Below are positions 21,758-32,985 of a DNA stretch of 64,000 nt, piece after piece. The number at the start of each line of letters is the position of its first letter. The stretch's first letter is position 1. Source of the DNA: Ahaetulla prasina (Eukaryota > Chordata > Lepidosauria > Squamata > Colubridae). Under the pieces are notes generated by a model. That model saw only the letters and a list, made by a program, of their open reading frames with translations, made no database searches and had not been told where the DNA came from. The translations under genes and the position numbers were made by a program. The stretch spans positions 57,361,409-57,425,408 of the forward strand of contig NC_080546.1 in NCBI RefSeq assembly GCF_028640845.1, written 5' to 3'.

Positions 21758-23950
21758 GTGAACGTCTGCCATAACAACAGAACAGTTAATTTTCCTTTCT
21801 GTATTTTATTGCAGGCTAATTCATACTTGTTTTCACTCCTGATTGCAACTCTATAGTATTTCTAGAGCAGTTTCCATGGATATTCAAATTTTAGTGTGAA
21901 ATGTTAAATCTGTTAACGTTTAACATTAACTGTTAGGAGTCTGTTTTGAATACTATATTTCAGATGTGCATGGCTTGTTTTATATTTTAATGTATCATTT
22001 AGTACTTCACCAAATTAGCAAATTTGAATATTTCTCAGTTTGGCTCAATAGATTCTCCTTCTTTTTGCTTCTGCTTATGAAATATAAACAATATTTTGCA
22101 ATTGGCAGATATAAATTTTTAAGTGCCGTTAAAGATTTTTAGGTATGATATTCAGTATGCTGATATTTTCTTTTTATTTAAACATTTTATTAGATTATAA
22201 GATAAAATACAGAATACAAAAGTAAATAGGAAGACATGAGGGTGGGGAGGGAGGGAAAGAAAGGTGAAGAGGGACTGGGGAAAAGAAAAGAAGAAACGTT
22301 GACTTCCAACTCCCTCTCTTGCAGTAAAATAAAGCATTAACATCAAACCACTACTTTTTGTTTTTCCATAATAATATAAACTACCCATTTCTATAAAAAC
22401 ATTTCAATTTAATTTCTCAGTGTGCTATTATTATTTGTTGCAAACAGTCAACCAGATATTTAGACTGGATTTAGTATTTTATCCATTTATCTAGTTCTTC
22501 CCAGTTGTTGTTGTTGTTAGCAATAATAGTAATTAAATTTTGCTTTATTCTTTTGGGGCTTCAACTATCTACAAACAGATAATAATGATGATAAAATTTC
22601 TTAAACAATTATATCTTAAGTAGACAAACTGAACTTTTCTTAAAGCAGCCTTTCTCAATATGATATTTTTCAGACAAGTTTTACCCCACCTTCCATCATC
22701 AAAATAAATAGTGATTATGTTGGGCATGGATGAATTGGAGGTGTAAGTCAGTACATTTGAAGGATACTAGAGCACTAAGTACTAGGTTAGGGTACACTGT
22801 GTTACACTAAATTTTATAGCAGATGTCCAAGTTGACTAGTCATAAGTATAACCAGTCATAAGTTCAAAAAGTATTACTGGAAAAGAGATGTCATTTTGGG
22901 TTTCCTATACAGACACATTTCTGAATAATTATGGTGATTAGAACCATGCATGTCATTTTAGGTGAATACAAAATGTATTTTACATTTTGAAAATGCTTTC
23001 TAAATATAGTAAGCAACTTGCTACATGGGAAAGGACCGTTCATGACTTTTTTCTTTTTAGTTTCTTTTAAATGGCAAACCATTTAAATTTTTTTAACATG
23101 CTCACTGAAAAGATATAACTCTTCAGATTTTTGGCTTGAACTATTTCGGTTTGTACTGGTGGTTTTCATCCATTTTGCTCACTTAAGGAATACAGTTCCC
23201 AATATTAGTCCCTCGAGTCAGCTGCATTACCTTTCCCCAGTCCATATCTATATTTCTACAGATTTCTAGGGCATGTTCTTAATGAGTAGATTTAAATACG
23301 TTAAGTTACTTCTAGCAATATATTAATTTCTCTTGCAAAAATATTGCTTTGTGTTCTACAATTGATCAAATCAGCCACTAGATAATTGTCATAGAAGTTG
23401 CTATCCTACTTGCTGATTGGAAAGTTATGATAAAAGCTTTAGCTTTGTAACTTGAGGCTCAAAGTTGAGAAAACTGATTGTTACATAACATTTTAGCCAT
23501 TGTGCTTTTGGCTATAACTATTATCTATATTCATATGGACATTTATCCTTTTATTGCTTTTCATTTATTTGCTTATACATGTTTGGTTTTTCTTGCACGT
23601 TAGAGGAGTTTGACAACATGAGTATATAACACTTAAATAATTGTGGCAAATATCAGAATAGCTAATGGTGGACCTGCTTAGATAGGAATTGGGGTTGATA
23701 ATAATAACAATAATGACGATAATACATTATGACATCCTAGGTTCTTGGGAAGGGCTTGATGTGGATGAATCTAAAGAACTGAGGGGAGAGTTGAATATCT
23801 GGTAGTGGCAGGTGAAAAGCAAGTAGGAAGAGAGGATAAAAAGACAACAACTACAGAACACAAGGCAAACAAATCAAAGCCAAGTAGACATAGCAAGTAC
23901 GAAACATATAAAGATAGAAAAGAAAGAGATAAATAAAGTTCACAAGAAGG
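21758..23950. other. About 2.2 kb of intron, mostly unassigned
   Basis: A purine-rich tract (GGTGGGGAGGGAGGGAAAG, about 22231-22290) within 22165-22400 looks like the reversed 3' end of a LINE, but cannot be placed. A short TTG repeat is at about 22505-22517. No gene seen. Confidence 0.4.
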
Positions 23951-23954
23951 CAGG

Positions 23955-25041
23955 GAGGAAAGGTGTGCCACAAGGTTCCATCTTAGCCCCAGTGCTCTTC
24001 AATATCTTCATAAACAACTTTGATGAGGAATAGAAGAGGAACTTATCAAATTTGCAGATGATACTAATCTGACAGGAATAGCGAACACCCTAGACCAGGG
24101 ATGTCAAACTTGTGTCGTCACGGAGTCATCACACGACATATCTCAACTTCCCCCCCTTTCATTAAACTGGGCATGAGCGTGGCCAGCGCATGATTCATCC
24201 AGCCCACGGGCCATGAGTTTGACACCCCACCCCTGCCCTAGACGATAAACTCAAGATCCCAGATGGATCTTGACAGAGTTGAACACTGGGCCCTATTTAA
24301 CAAAATAAAATTCAATATAGAGAAAAGTAAAGTCTTACACTTAGGCAATAAAAACCAAAAGTACGCATATAAATTGGCTTAATATCAGTAACTGTGAGAA
24401 GGATCTTGGAGTCTTAGTGGACAACCAATTGAATATGAGGTAATAGTGTGCGGAGGCAGCCAAAAAAACCAATGCAATCCTAATTTGCATTAACTTAGGG
24501 ATTCACTCAAGATACATGAGGTACTAATACCACTCTATAAAGACTTAGTAAGACCACATCTAGAATCCTGCATCCAGTTTTGGTCGCCAAACTATACAAA
24601 AATGTTGAGATGTCTAGAAAGAGTGCAGAGAAAAGCAACAACGATGATTAGGGACTGGAGACTAAAACATATGAAGAACGGTTACATGAACTGGGCATGG
24701 CTAGTCTAGTGAAGACAAGGACCAGGGAAGTCATGACAGCAGTGATCCAATATTTGAAAGGCTCTCACAGAGAGATGAGGGTCAATCTATTTTTCAAAGC
24801 ACCTAAAGGTCAGACAAAAAATAATGGAAAGTGATCAAGGAGAGATTCAACCTAGAAATAAGGACAAATTTCTGACATTGAGAACAATCAACCAATGGAG
24901 CAGCTTGCCTTCGGAAGTTGTGGGTGCTTCATGACTGGAAGCTTTCAAAAAGACTGGACAGAAATGGTGTATGGTCTGCTGCTTGGGGGCGGGGTTGATC
25001 TAGATGACCAGAAGGTCCATTCAAATTCTGTTATTCTGTTT
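23955..25041 (+). mobile_element. CR1 LINE 3' half with ATTCTGTT terminal repeats, interrupted by a MITE
   Basis: It begins within the reverse transcriptase at GVPQGSILAPVLFN (about 23961), passes FADD-equivalent LQMIL-frame sequence (about 24050) and continues after the MITE at 24096-24235. Later parts include EKDLGVLVDN-like (about 24400), RPHLESCIQFW-like (about 24550) and the 3' UTR with TCTAGATGACC. It ends at ATTCTGTTATTCTGTT (about 25026-25041), the short terminal repeat diagnostic of CR1 elements. Stops and frameshifts throughout; inactive. Confidence 0.88.
24096..24235. mobile_element. hAT-type MITE, 140 bp, nested in the CR1 copy, perfect 8-bp target duplication
   Basis: The left terminus CAGGGATGTCAAACT and right terminus AGTTTGACACCCCACCCCTG are inverted. 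The 8 bases on each side are identical: CCCTAGAC at 24088-24095 and at 24236-24243, the length expected of hAT transposases. The CR1 reading resumes exactly after the second copy. So the MITE is younger than the LINE. A fragment of the same family is at 26.58-26.69 kb. Confidence 0.92.
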
Positions 25042-25445
25042 AACTTGCAGCTGAGATTCCTCATTATTGTGAATATTATAATAATAACATCAGCTACAAT
25101 GACACTGGCATTGACAAAATCACCCTCAGTCAATTGCAAAAGGCAGATTTTCTTCCAACAGTTTACATTCTTTAACAATACCTTTAATACCATCAAGCAA
25201 TAGCATCTGTCTATGCAAAGTCCTGGAAAGGACTTGATAGGTGGATAACAGTGCCCAATTCAGTCTAAAGATCTGGCCTGACTGTGCAGCTGCAATAATA
25301 TAGTAATTGCAATCCCCCTTATGAAGAAGATATATGGTCATCAGCAGGGAAGCTTAATTTAAGGACTTTTTTTTTCTTGGTTAAGGCTACTGGATTTTTC
25401 AGTTACATTCTAATTTTTTTTTTTTTTTTTGTAAATCTCAGTGTT

Positions 25446-25580
25446 CGGTGTTTATTTATTTATAAGATTTGTATCATTATCTTAAACAACTTTGGGTGGC
25501 TCACAATAGCAGTAAAACCAATCACTTAAAGCATAGAACAGTAAAATGGTCAAACAAAAAAAACCTGGCACCTTAATCAT
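25446..25580 (-). mobile_element. L2-like LINE 3' tail fragment
   Basis: GTTTATTTATTTATAAG followed by CTTTGGGTGGCTCACAATAG is the reversed 3' end of the L2-like family also seen at 8.78 kb. It is preceded at about 25410-25431 by a T run. No coding part is recognisable. Confidence 0.55.
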
Positions 25581-25599
25581 ACCGTCAGGATGTCCTGCA

Positions 25600-26570
25600 G
25601 CAAGCTCTAATTACCATTGTTGAGGACCATTTACCATCATATTTCTCAGCAACATTTACATAGGAAAACGTTTAATACCTGCTTCTGATTCTCCATCTGG
25701 ATATAAATTAAATTAGAATAGGACCATTATCTATTCTCAAATAATGGACCAAGTCTCCTGTCTCAAAACAAGAATTGTTGGTTCATAGAAATCTAATAGT
25801 AGCAAAATTGTTAGTGGTTAACATGAATATTGATAGAATATGAAGTTCTACCTAACAAAGGAAATTATTGTAGAATAAAAGGATTAATCCTCTTTATTTA
25901 GATGGATATGATGGAGAAACAAATAAGACCAACTCACACGGTAGTTGATAGATTAGAAGGTCCGTCTGCAGGTTTGTGACTAATTAACCATACATTCAGG
26001 CTGGCAATGCTAAATATCTTTCATGTTTATTAGTTGTGGGAGTAGAATGTTTCATTTAAATTGCAATAAACTTAATGTACTGAAAACATATAAAAGCTAA
26101 TCAGAACCCAATTTGCTCTGTATTTTCATAACCATTAATGCCCCACAAATGAGAGTTTTCTGTTTAATGAGATATATACTATGCAAATAGCTGTATATTG
26201 ATAAATTTCTTTTTACTGTTTGTGTTCATTGAATATATTAAATATTTTAAAAACTAAAATATATAAAAGTACTTTTCTGTGCCATTGTAGAAAGTGATTT
26301 TACTGTTTTACTAAACTTTGTTCTCAGCATGAAAATGTCAGTCAAGAAATTTACCAATATAAGCTAAAAGAAATCCATGTTGCCCATTTTTGGAACTATA
26401 TATTCTCAAAATACCAGTTTAATTTCCTTAAAGAAAAATATTCCAAAAGTATTCCAGTGTTCAAAAATGATTTGCCATATGATACAGAGGACCTATGTTT
26501 GAAAAAACATAAAATCTATAAGTAGAATTTAATAGAAATTCTATTTAATATAATAGAATTTGGTAGAATT
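25600..26570. other. AT-rich intronic stretch without recognised feature
   Basis: No exon-like frame and no repeat family supported. Confidence 0.45.
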
Positions 26571-26579
26571 AATTTTGTG

Positions 26580-26690
26580 ACATCCTATATCACATGACAT
26601 ATCACAACTCCCCCCCCTTTGCTAAACCAGTAGTGGGTGTGGCCAGCACATGACACATCTGGCCCATGGACCATGAGTTTGACACACCTG
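26580..26690. mobile_element. hAT MITE fragment, same family as 24.1 kb
   Basis: Right terminus GAGTTTGACACACCTG (26676-26690), with internal words CACATGACATATC, GTGTGGCCAGCACATGA and CCCATGGACCATGAG shared with the 24.1 kb element. The left end has been lost. Confidence 0.7.
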
Positions 26691-26789
26691 TCCTAGTTTA
26701 ATTATCATAAAAGTATCATATATTATCTAAGAGGGAGGTAAGATAAGCAGGAATCTTGATACTTATGCCATGCCTATCGGTTAAGTATT

Positions 26790-27270
26790 GAAAAGATTCT
26801 TTTTTATTCAGACAGGAACTTGTTCCTGTTATGAAGCAGCATGGCTTTGAGGTTCCTGGATGAAATGTCTATGAATAGACGCCATTCACTTGGGTTACCG
26901 GTATTAGTATAGCCTCGAATAGACTGGCCACATTGTTGCAGAAGCACAGCCCATCTTGCCGATTGAAGAAGTTGGAAAAAAGTTGGTGACATGTTCTCTG
27001 AGCTGTGAATTGCACACTTTCATGCAACAATTTCTACTCCTTGAGCCTAGATGTCAGAAGCTCAGCATAGGACTTGATAAGACCAGATTCTCTGATCAGA
27101 TTGTTGAGGTCTTTCTGGTTGGGGAAGTATGGCTTTCTCTCCTCAGCCACATGTGTGAAATTGTAATCTGTATCTGCAATATCTTCCTCACTGTTTGGAT
27201 TGCTTCTCCCTCTTGAAGATAGCTGATCCCTCTCAGAAGGGTGAGAGTAGGGAGCTCAGAGAAGTTTGTA
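26790..27270 (-). pseudogene. Relic of an uncharacterised, repeated protein family (WRLFID motif)
   Basis: Read leftward on the minus strand, one frame gives HVAEERKPYFPNQKDLNN, then a SxAELLTSRLKE segment, a stop at about 27048, then ESVQFTAQR and QDGLCFCNNV (to about 26915). After a frame change comes GNPSEWRLFID and RNLKAMLLHNRN to a stop at about 26804. I recognise this order (PNQKDLN, SRLKE, DGLCFC, EWRLFIDSS, LKAVLLHNGN) from a coding relic scattered through many animal genomes, whose biochemical role I cannot name. At least one in-frame stop and one frameshift show this copy is dead. Downstream parts of the family (after LHNGN) are missing. It could be a piece of a mobile element or a retrocopy. 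Confidence 0.5.
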
Positions 27271-27942
27271 TTGGGGCAATGGATGAAGGAATGTCTGGAT
27301 AAAAGATAGGAGGTGTGCTCTTGCCATTTTGTTGTTGGAAATGTCTACCGTTGCTTAGTGGTCAGTTAATTCCCACCACATTCTTGAGATAGCAAACTTC
27401 ATGACACTTTTCTCCCCTGTACCAGCCTATAAATACAGCAGAATTATATAAATTTTTCAAAAAAATTGATATTTCACACATTACCTTATTTTGTGCAAGA
27501 TATTACCATAGGGCATAAAATATATATTGTAGAACACTAAAAATAGTGAAAATTTTCTTAATTGTAACTCTTTTAAACTGTAATAAATCACTGAAATTCC
27601 AACTAGCAAGCAGCAATTTTTCACTTTACCTTCAAGTTTTGTTGCAGTGTTTGCATGTGAAATGAGGTGCTCAGGGGTTGTCTTGATTCCTGACAGGGAT
27701 GCTGAATTATGCTTTGTAGGGCTCACTCATCTTAACCTATGCTTTCACGGAGTATTTTTTCACTCTTGTCTTGATAAATTGTCCACACATGTAGCAAAAT
27801 GCATCTGCTGGCTGCAAACAATCTCTTGATGCAATCTAAATCAAATTCTCTTACTCAGCAATTAGACAAACTAAAATGTTGGTTTAAGGCACTTGTACTT
27901 TTATACTTTTATAGATACTCCTGGATGATCCCAGAAAGCGTT

Positions 27943-28025
27943 AGAAAGTTCTAAAAGATTTTAGAAAATTCTGGCCAATTCTAGAAACTTCAGGACAGTT
28001 CTCACAGTTCTGGAATATTCTGGAA
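27943..28025. promoter_or_regulatory. Cluster of heat-shock-element-like GAA/TTC units
   Basis: Within 83 bp there are four groups of alternating 5-bp units matching nGAAn/nTTCn, the known binding pattern of heat-shock factor. They are AGAAAGTTCT (27943-27952), AGAAAATTCT (27963-27972), TTCTAGAAACTTC (27979-27991, three units) and TTCTGGAATATTCTGGAA (28008-28025, four units in exact phase). Trimers or longer are what the factor binds best. The match is direct; function is inferred only. It may instead be a decayed tandem or foldback repeat whose unit happens to be TTCTRGAA. Confidence 0.4.
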
Positions 28026-28623
28026 GTTACTCAGCATTGAATGTGAATCAAGACTGTTCTCAGAAATAGATAAATTTCAAAATATCATTGTAGTGACCAT
28101 AGAAGCGCAATTTTTGTGGAACAATAGCTACTTTCTATTTAATTTAGGTATAAAGTATCAGAAAAACACACTTTTGTACCCAGGAACAAAACTAAACTGA
28201 CATTTATTACATGGTATTATATATAGTAGGTGGTTCAAACATAGGCCATTGCTTCACTTGAACTTCAACTGAATTTCTGCTGCTTTGGCTATTAATTTTT
28301 TTTAATCTTTCTCCATTTCAGTCAACATATGAACACATGGTGGGAATAAGAGCACTGACGTTCTCATCAATCAGGAGAAATAATTGTATAAGTATTAGCT
28401 CAATTGTAAAGCTTTCTCAAGTTCCTTTCAATGCACAGAATAGTTTCTTTGATCCAGCATGGCAAAATTTGTACAATTCATGTTTATGAAACAAAAGCTT
28501 CTCTGTTTTGTATCTGTGTTATGGATGTACATAATGTGTTATGTATTTCTCTTGAAGAGCAGGCAACAATATTTCATTTTTATTGTGGGCCAGTGTGCTC
28601 AGAGAAAAAAAACCCCGATAATA

Positions 28624-28627
<4 letters not shown>

Positions 28628-28685
<58 letters not shown>

Positions 28686-28686
28686 A
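28628..28686. repeat. (CAT)n trinucleotide microsatellite
   Basis: About 19 perfect ATC/CAT units directly abutting the 3' end of the L2-like LINE that follows. The poly-histidine and poly-isoleucine readings are artefacts. Confidence 0.97.
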
Positions 28687-29292
28687 TTTTAATTTATAGA
28701 CCGCCCTTCTCCCGAAGGACTCAGGGCGGTGAACAGCCAGTTAAAATACAGGAAAACAAACAATATTAAAAACAACCCTTAAAAAACTCATTCAATTGGC
28801 CAAGACTAAAACACAATTACCCCCTATAAATTATTAAACATTTAAAACCCCAATTAGTCAGATTAAAATTTTTAAAAGATCAAGCCAGTCCAGCGAGGCG
28901 GAACAAATAGGTTTTAAGTTCGCGGCGAAAGGTCCTAAGGTCAGATAATTGTCGAAGTCCAGGGGGAAGCTCGTTCCACAGGGTAGGAGCCCCCACAGAG
29001 AAGGCCCTCCCTCTGGGGGCCGCCAGTCAACATTGTTTGGCTGACGGCACCCTAAGGAGTCCCTCTCTGTGAGAACGCACTGGTCGCTGGGAGATTGAAG
29101 CCGGCAGAAGACGGTCCCGTAAATATCCCGGTCCTAAGCCATGGAGTGCTTTAAAGGTCGTCACCAAAACCTTGAAGCGCACCCAGAAGACCACAGGTAC
29201 CCAGTGCAGTCTGCGCAGGGTAGGTGTTACATGGGAGCTACGTACTGCTCCCTCAATAACCCGCGCAGCCGCATTCTGGACTAACTGGAGTC
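28687..29292 (-). mobile_element. L2-like LINE, 3' UTR and end of coding region
   Basis: It starts (on the left) with the ACCGCCCTTCTCCCGAAGG / CAGGGCGGT hairpin of the family's 3' end. It continues through the reversed coding segment equivalent to 3312-3740 of the better copy (GAGTCCCTCTCTGTGAGA, GACGGTCCCGTAAAT, CCGCGCAGCCGCATTCTG). It stops at about 29292 (5' truncation). It is less diverged than the 8.8 kb copy. Confidence 0.85.
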
Positions 29293-32200
29293 ATATCTTT
29301 TCAAGATTAAGAAACTATTTTTGTTGGAAATGTCTGATTTTCAGTAGATTACCTGATTTAAGATCCAACATTTGTCATAGAATCAAATCCTAACATTGGA
29401 CTATCATAACTGTTTGGAATGAAAATAATAAAAAGTCACCCTAAAAGATATTGTGAGTACTTTGTTTTACTGATTTAAAAAAATAACATTCAATAGCAGT
29501 ACTTTCAATAAATAACCAGTTCTTAAATAAATTATGTACAATAATAAGAAATATCAATATTCCAAATTGAGACATTACTTTAAAAAAGGAAAGCATTAAA
29601 AAACAAACAAACAAACCCAGGAACTTGAATTAAGATTCAAATTCACAACATATTACAAAATCAATGATTGCAGAGACACATGGTTTTTAGATTAATGATG
29701 GTATTTATATAGGCAATTTGGGATGCGTTGGGTGACTGAAGCTTGTGAGGGACTTTGTTTTGCAGAAAGCAGAACATTTTGCCATTGAAATTGTTTTAAA
29801 AAACAAAACTAAAAAACTGCTTTGGTATGAGATTTCAGTGGAATAGAAAATGGATTACAGTATTTGCTTATTTTACAATATGTTTACTTATATACTTGTT
29901 AAAAACAACTTCTGTAACTTGGGATTTAAATAATACATAAGTGTTATCTTTGTTTTTCTTGTTATTCCACTTTAGAAGTATGTAATGCATTTTGTTAAAA
30001 TATTGTAAAAGGCCATTTTTCTATGTTATCAGGGCACACTGGAATCTGTATTTGTGTAAATGAAAAGTGTAAGACAGCAGGATATATAAATTAAATATAT
30101 TGATTGGGCATTTATGTGTGCAATATGCTTAATATTTTCAATAATACAATTTTGCTGTACATGTAAAATATGAAATAAAGCTAAAAACCCCCCCCCCACT
30201 TTTAGATGGAAGCTTAGGCAGACAATTTTTGATCACATCCCACCCACCCACTCTCATCTTTTTATAAAGGTAGTGGGAGGAATGTACTGATTTTTTAAAA
30301 GAAGGACAATAGTTAATGTAAGGGCATGTGCATTATCTCAGCTCAAGATATCTAGTGCATTTTAAAATGCACTTATGTTCTTTATTTTCAACTAACATCA
30401 CAAACTTCTTTATGTTGCTTTATGGTTGTAATTCAATAATATGAATCATATTATTTCTCCCAATCCCTTGAGTAGTATAAGCATTCCGAATACAATGCTA
30501 CAAGCAGATTATACTTTAAGCAAGTGGGTATTTACTGAGCAATAAATCTTTTAGAAAAAGTGATTCCTTGAAGAGCAGTATGTAAATTTAAGATTAATTA
30601 TGATTGTATAGTCTTAGCTAATCAAGATACATTATACTGAAGTAAATCACAACTTCAAACATTGTCTGTTATTCAGTACAAATTCAACTCCAGAAATAAT
30701 ATCCCATGCGTACGTTCCCATCAACTAAGCTCTTGGCTCATAAGATACCGTAGCTGATTAATTATACATTCAGGGAACTGTCTGTGATAACCTCTTCAGC
30801 ATGTTCATACTCTAGAGTTTTTGAGATTATATCTTCCTGAATTTCCAGCCACCATGACCAGGAATTTTATGAGCAGTTATTCATTGTTCCTGGTGATCAA
30901 ATACCTTTAATAAACATCTGCATTTTGTTTTGACTTGCCTACTTGTTCATCATGATTAAGATAGTCAATATTTGATAACTTTACAAAAGCCAAGCCCATC
31001 ATTTCTAATGATAGTTGTTTTAAGATGAACTATTTTTATAGACAAATCACTGGTTCTAAAGATGGTAATATTAATCAATGACATTGACCATATATGTTAT
31101 AAACATCACTTAAAGGGATGTCAAATTTTTAAATGTTTATGTACCAATATTTTTATAATTCGTACAAAATCCTATAAAAATTAGCAATTATTCTATTTAG
31201 TAGAATTAAATTCTTTGAATTTTGTTGAGAATCTTTTCATTTGCTCGTTGACTTCATCCCAATGAATATTATTTTATAAGACATTTAAGTATTATTCATC
31301 AACATGCACTTCAGTTCTGTAGACATGTTGAGTATTACTCTTAGAACCTATGTTACATTATTTCAATGATCTTATTTTACTATATTCTGGATTAGTTTGA
31401 TTTATTTTAAAATGCAAATTTGTTTGACATATCTTATTTCCTTCATGTATTACATTTGGCATCACAAGAGGATGAACCTCATATAAGGAATAACCTTACA
31501 AAGATTGTACAATGATTTTAAATATTGCTCTACAGGAAAAATATTTAAATTTTCACTGTCTATCTTGATTATCCAATCTTAATTAGTTTGTCGGATAGCC
31601 TGTTCTATAATCTTTCTGTACTGTTTAAACTTATCTGGTCACAGATATTCAGCAAGCGATAATAATTAAGGGAGAGACCCCTTTGTAATAATTTGCATGA
31701 AATCAACTTAATCCTGACAAGTTTGAGTGACTGTGGGTTTAAGGGTCCCATATTTAGTTATTAAAGACCCCAAGTGTGCTTTGAGCAAGATGGCTATTTC
31801 CTTATCTGTCAGAGCTTTAATTACTGGAGACAACTCCTTGTGAGGAGTAACTGTCTGGAGCACTTGTGGGCAACTTCAAGTCCTTGCCTTGTTCACAAAG
31901 GAATTACAAAGAGCCAATTTACTTGCAGTTCTTCATTCCATCATGGCTATGAGCTCTGCTTTTAATGGAGCTGTCTTCAGTTCATAATTTCTTCACTAGA
32001 AATCACTAGGTGTCCAGGACAATTTAAAATGCTGGTTTTTTAAAATAATCTTTTTAAGATTCCTACTGAGTTTAGTCTAATGGTTTAGGCACTGTAAATA
32101 TAAAGTCTTCTTAAAAACAACCTTATGGTGCCATCAGGGCACATCCATTAATTTTTAATACATTGCAAATGGCATGCTATTGTCTACTATAAGAACATTT

Positions 32201-32790
32201 TTTTTCCAATTGAATGAAATGTTGGAAAAATATGAAAGGGAAATCTGTCATCTGGATATCACTTTAAAAACTGAATACAATGGATAAAATTGGTCGTCAA
32301 CAAAGAAGACAAAGTGCAATGTATGCAATGTATCCTTATGGAAGATACAATTGGACATGAAATGTTCCTGACTTCTCATTTGACCTGAACTCTTTTTTTC
32401 TGGTCAGGTAGCCAAAAGAATATATGCAATCCACTCTTTGCTTCCCCAGAGCACACATAGACACAAACAGTGCTGCAACATGAGGGCAAAGCAGAAAACG
32501 TAGCAAAAACAGATTCAGAATGTTTCTTCATTTTCTTCAGAAAATATTGGTGGCTTATGGCCACTGATGGATAATGATTGAATGATTGAAAACCATTCCA
32601 CAAGCCATGCAGTTTTCCAATTTTTGGTGGAGAGGGGATCTGGTTTCACACAAGCTTAATATTTCAGGTAACCTAGGCACACCACCTATCTAGGCTTAAA
32701 GGAAATACCAGAAATAAAGGGGGAAAAAACCTTTAGATTGTTTTGAGGCAAAAGAATGTTGTCATGTATTAAGTATATTCTTCTCTCCTC
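29293..32790. other. About 3.5 kb of intron directly upstream of the first visible GPM6A exon
   Basis: AT-rich, with a C run at about 30188-30197 and few identifiable repeats. No exon with flanking splice sites was found; in particular I see no upstream ATG-bearing first exon of GPM6A. The relative lack of young repeats makes it a candidate for conserved intronic sequence. Confidence 0.45.
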
Positions 32791-32792
32791 AG

Positions 32793-32985
32793 GTTGTTTT
32801 GAATGCTGTATCAAGTGCTTGGGGGGCATTCCCTATGCCTCTCTGATTGCCACCATCTTGCTGTATGCTGGGGTTGCTCTCTTTTGTGGGTGTGGACATG
32901 AAGCACTCTCAGGAACAGTGAACATTCTGCAAACCTATTTTGAGATGGCAAGAGCTGCTGGAGACACTCTTGATGTTTTCACAAT
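32793..32985 (+). CDS. GPM6A: GPM6A coding exon 2 (N-terminal cysteines, first membrane span)
   Basis: 193-bp exon between AG (32791-32792) and GT (32986-32987). It starts in phase 1 (the first G of a glycine codon comes from the missing exon 1) and ends in phase 2 (AT of a methionine codon). It encodes [12 protein letters not shown], a cluster of cysteines that in this family is palmitoylated near the membrane, then the first transmembrane segment ([20 protein letters not shown]) and the first extracellular loop ([17 protein letters not shown] ... DTLDVFTM). This is the proteolipid/DM20 family pattern, and the words are those of M6-A rather than M6-B or PLP1. The protein is a neuronal surface four-span protein linked to filopodia and neurite growth. 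MARAAGD differs from the human MARTAGD as I remember it. The start codon lies outside the window. Confidence 0.98.

Noticed and set aside
28431..28769. 112-codon frame with a poly-histidine run
   Set aside because: The run is a (CAT)n microsatellite and the end is the reversed tail of an L2-like LINE.
29293..32792. Search for GPM6A first coding exon or alternative start exon
   Set aside because: No ATG-bearing segment with the expected M6-A leader and a phase-1 donor site was seen anywhere upstream; it presumably lies outside the window.
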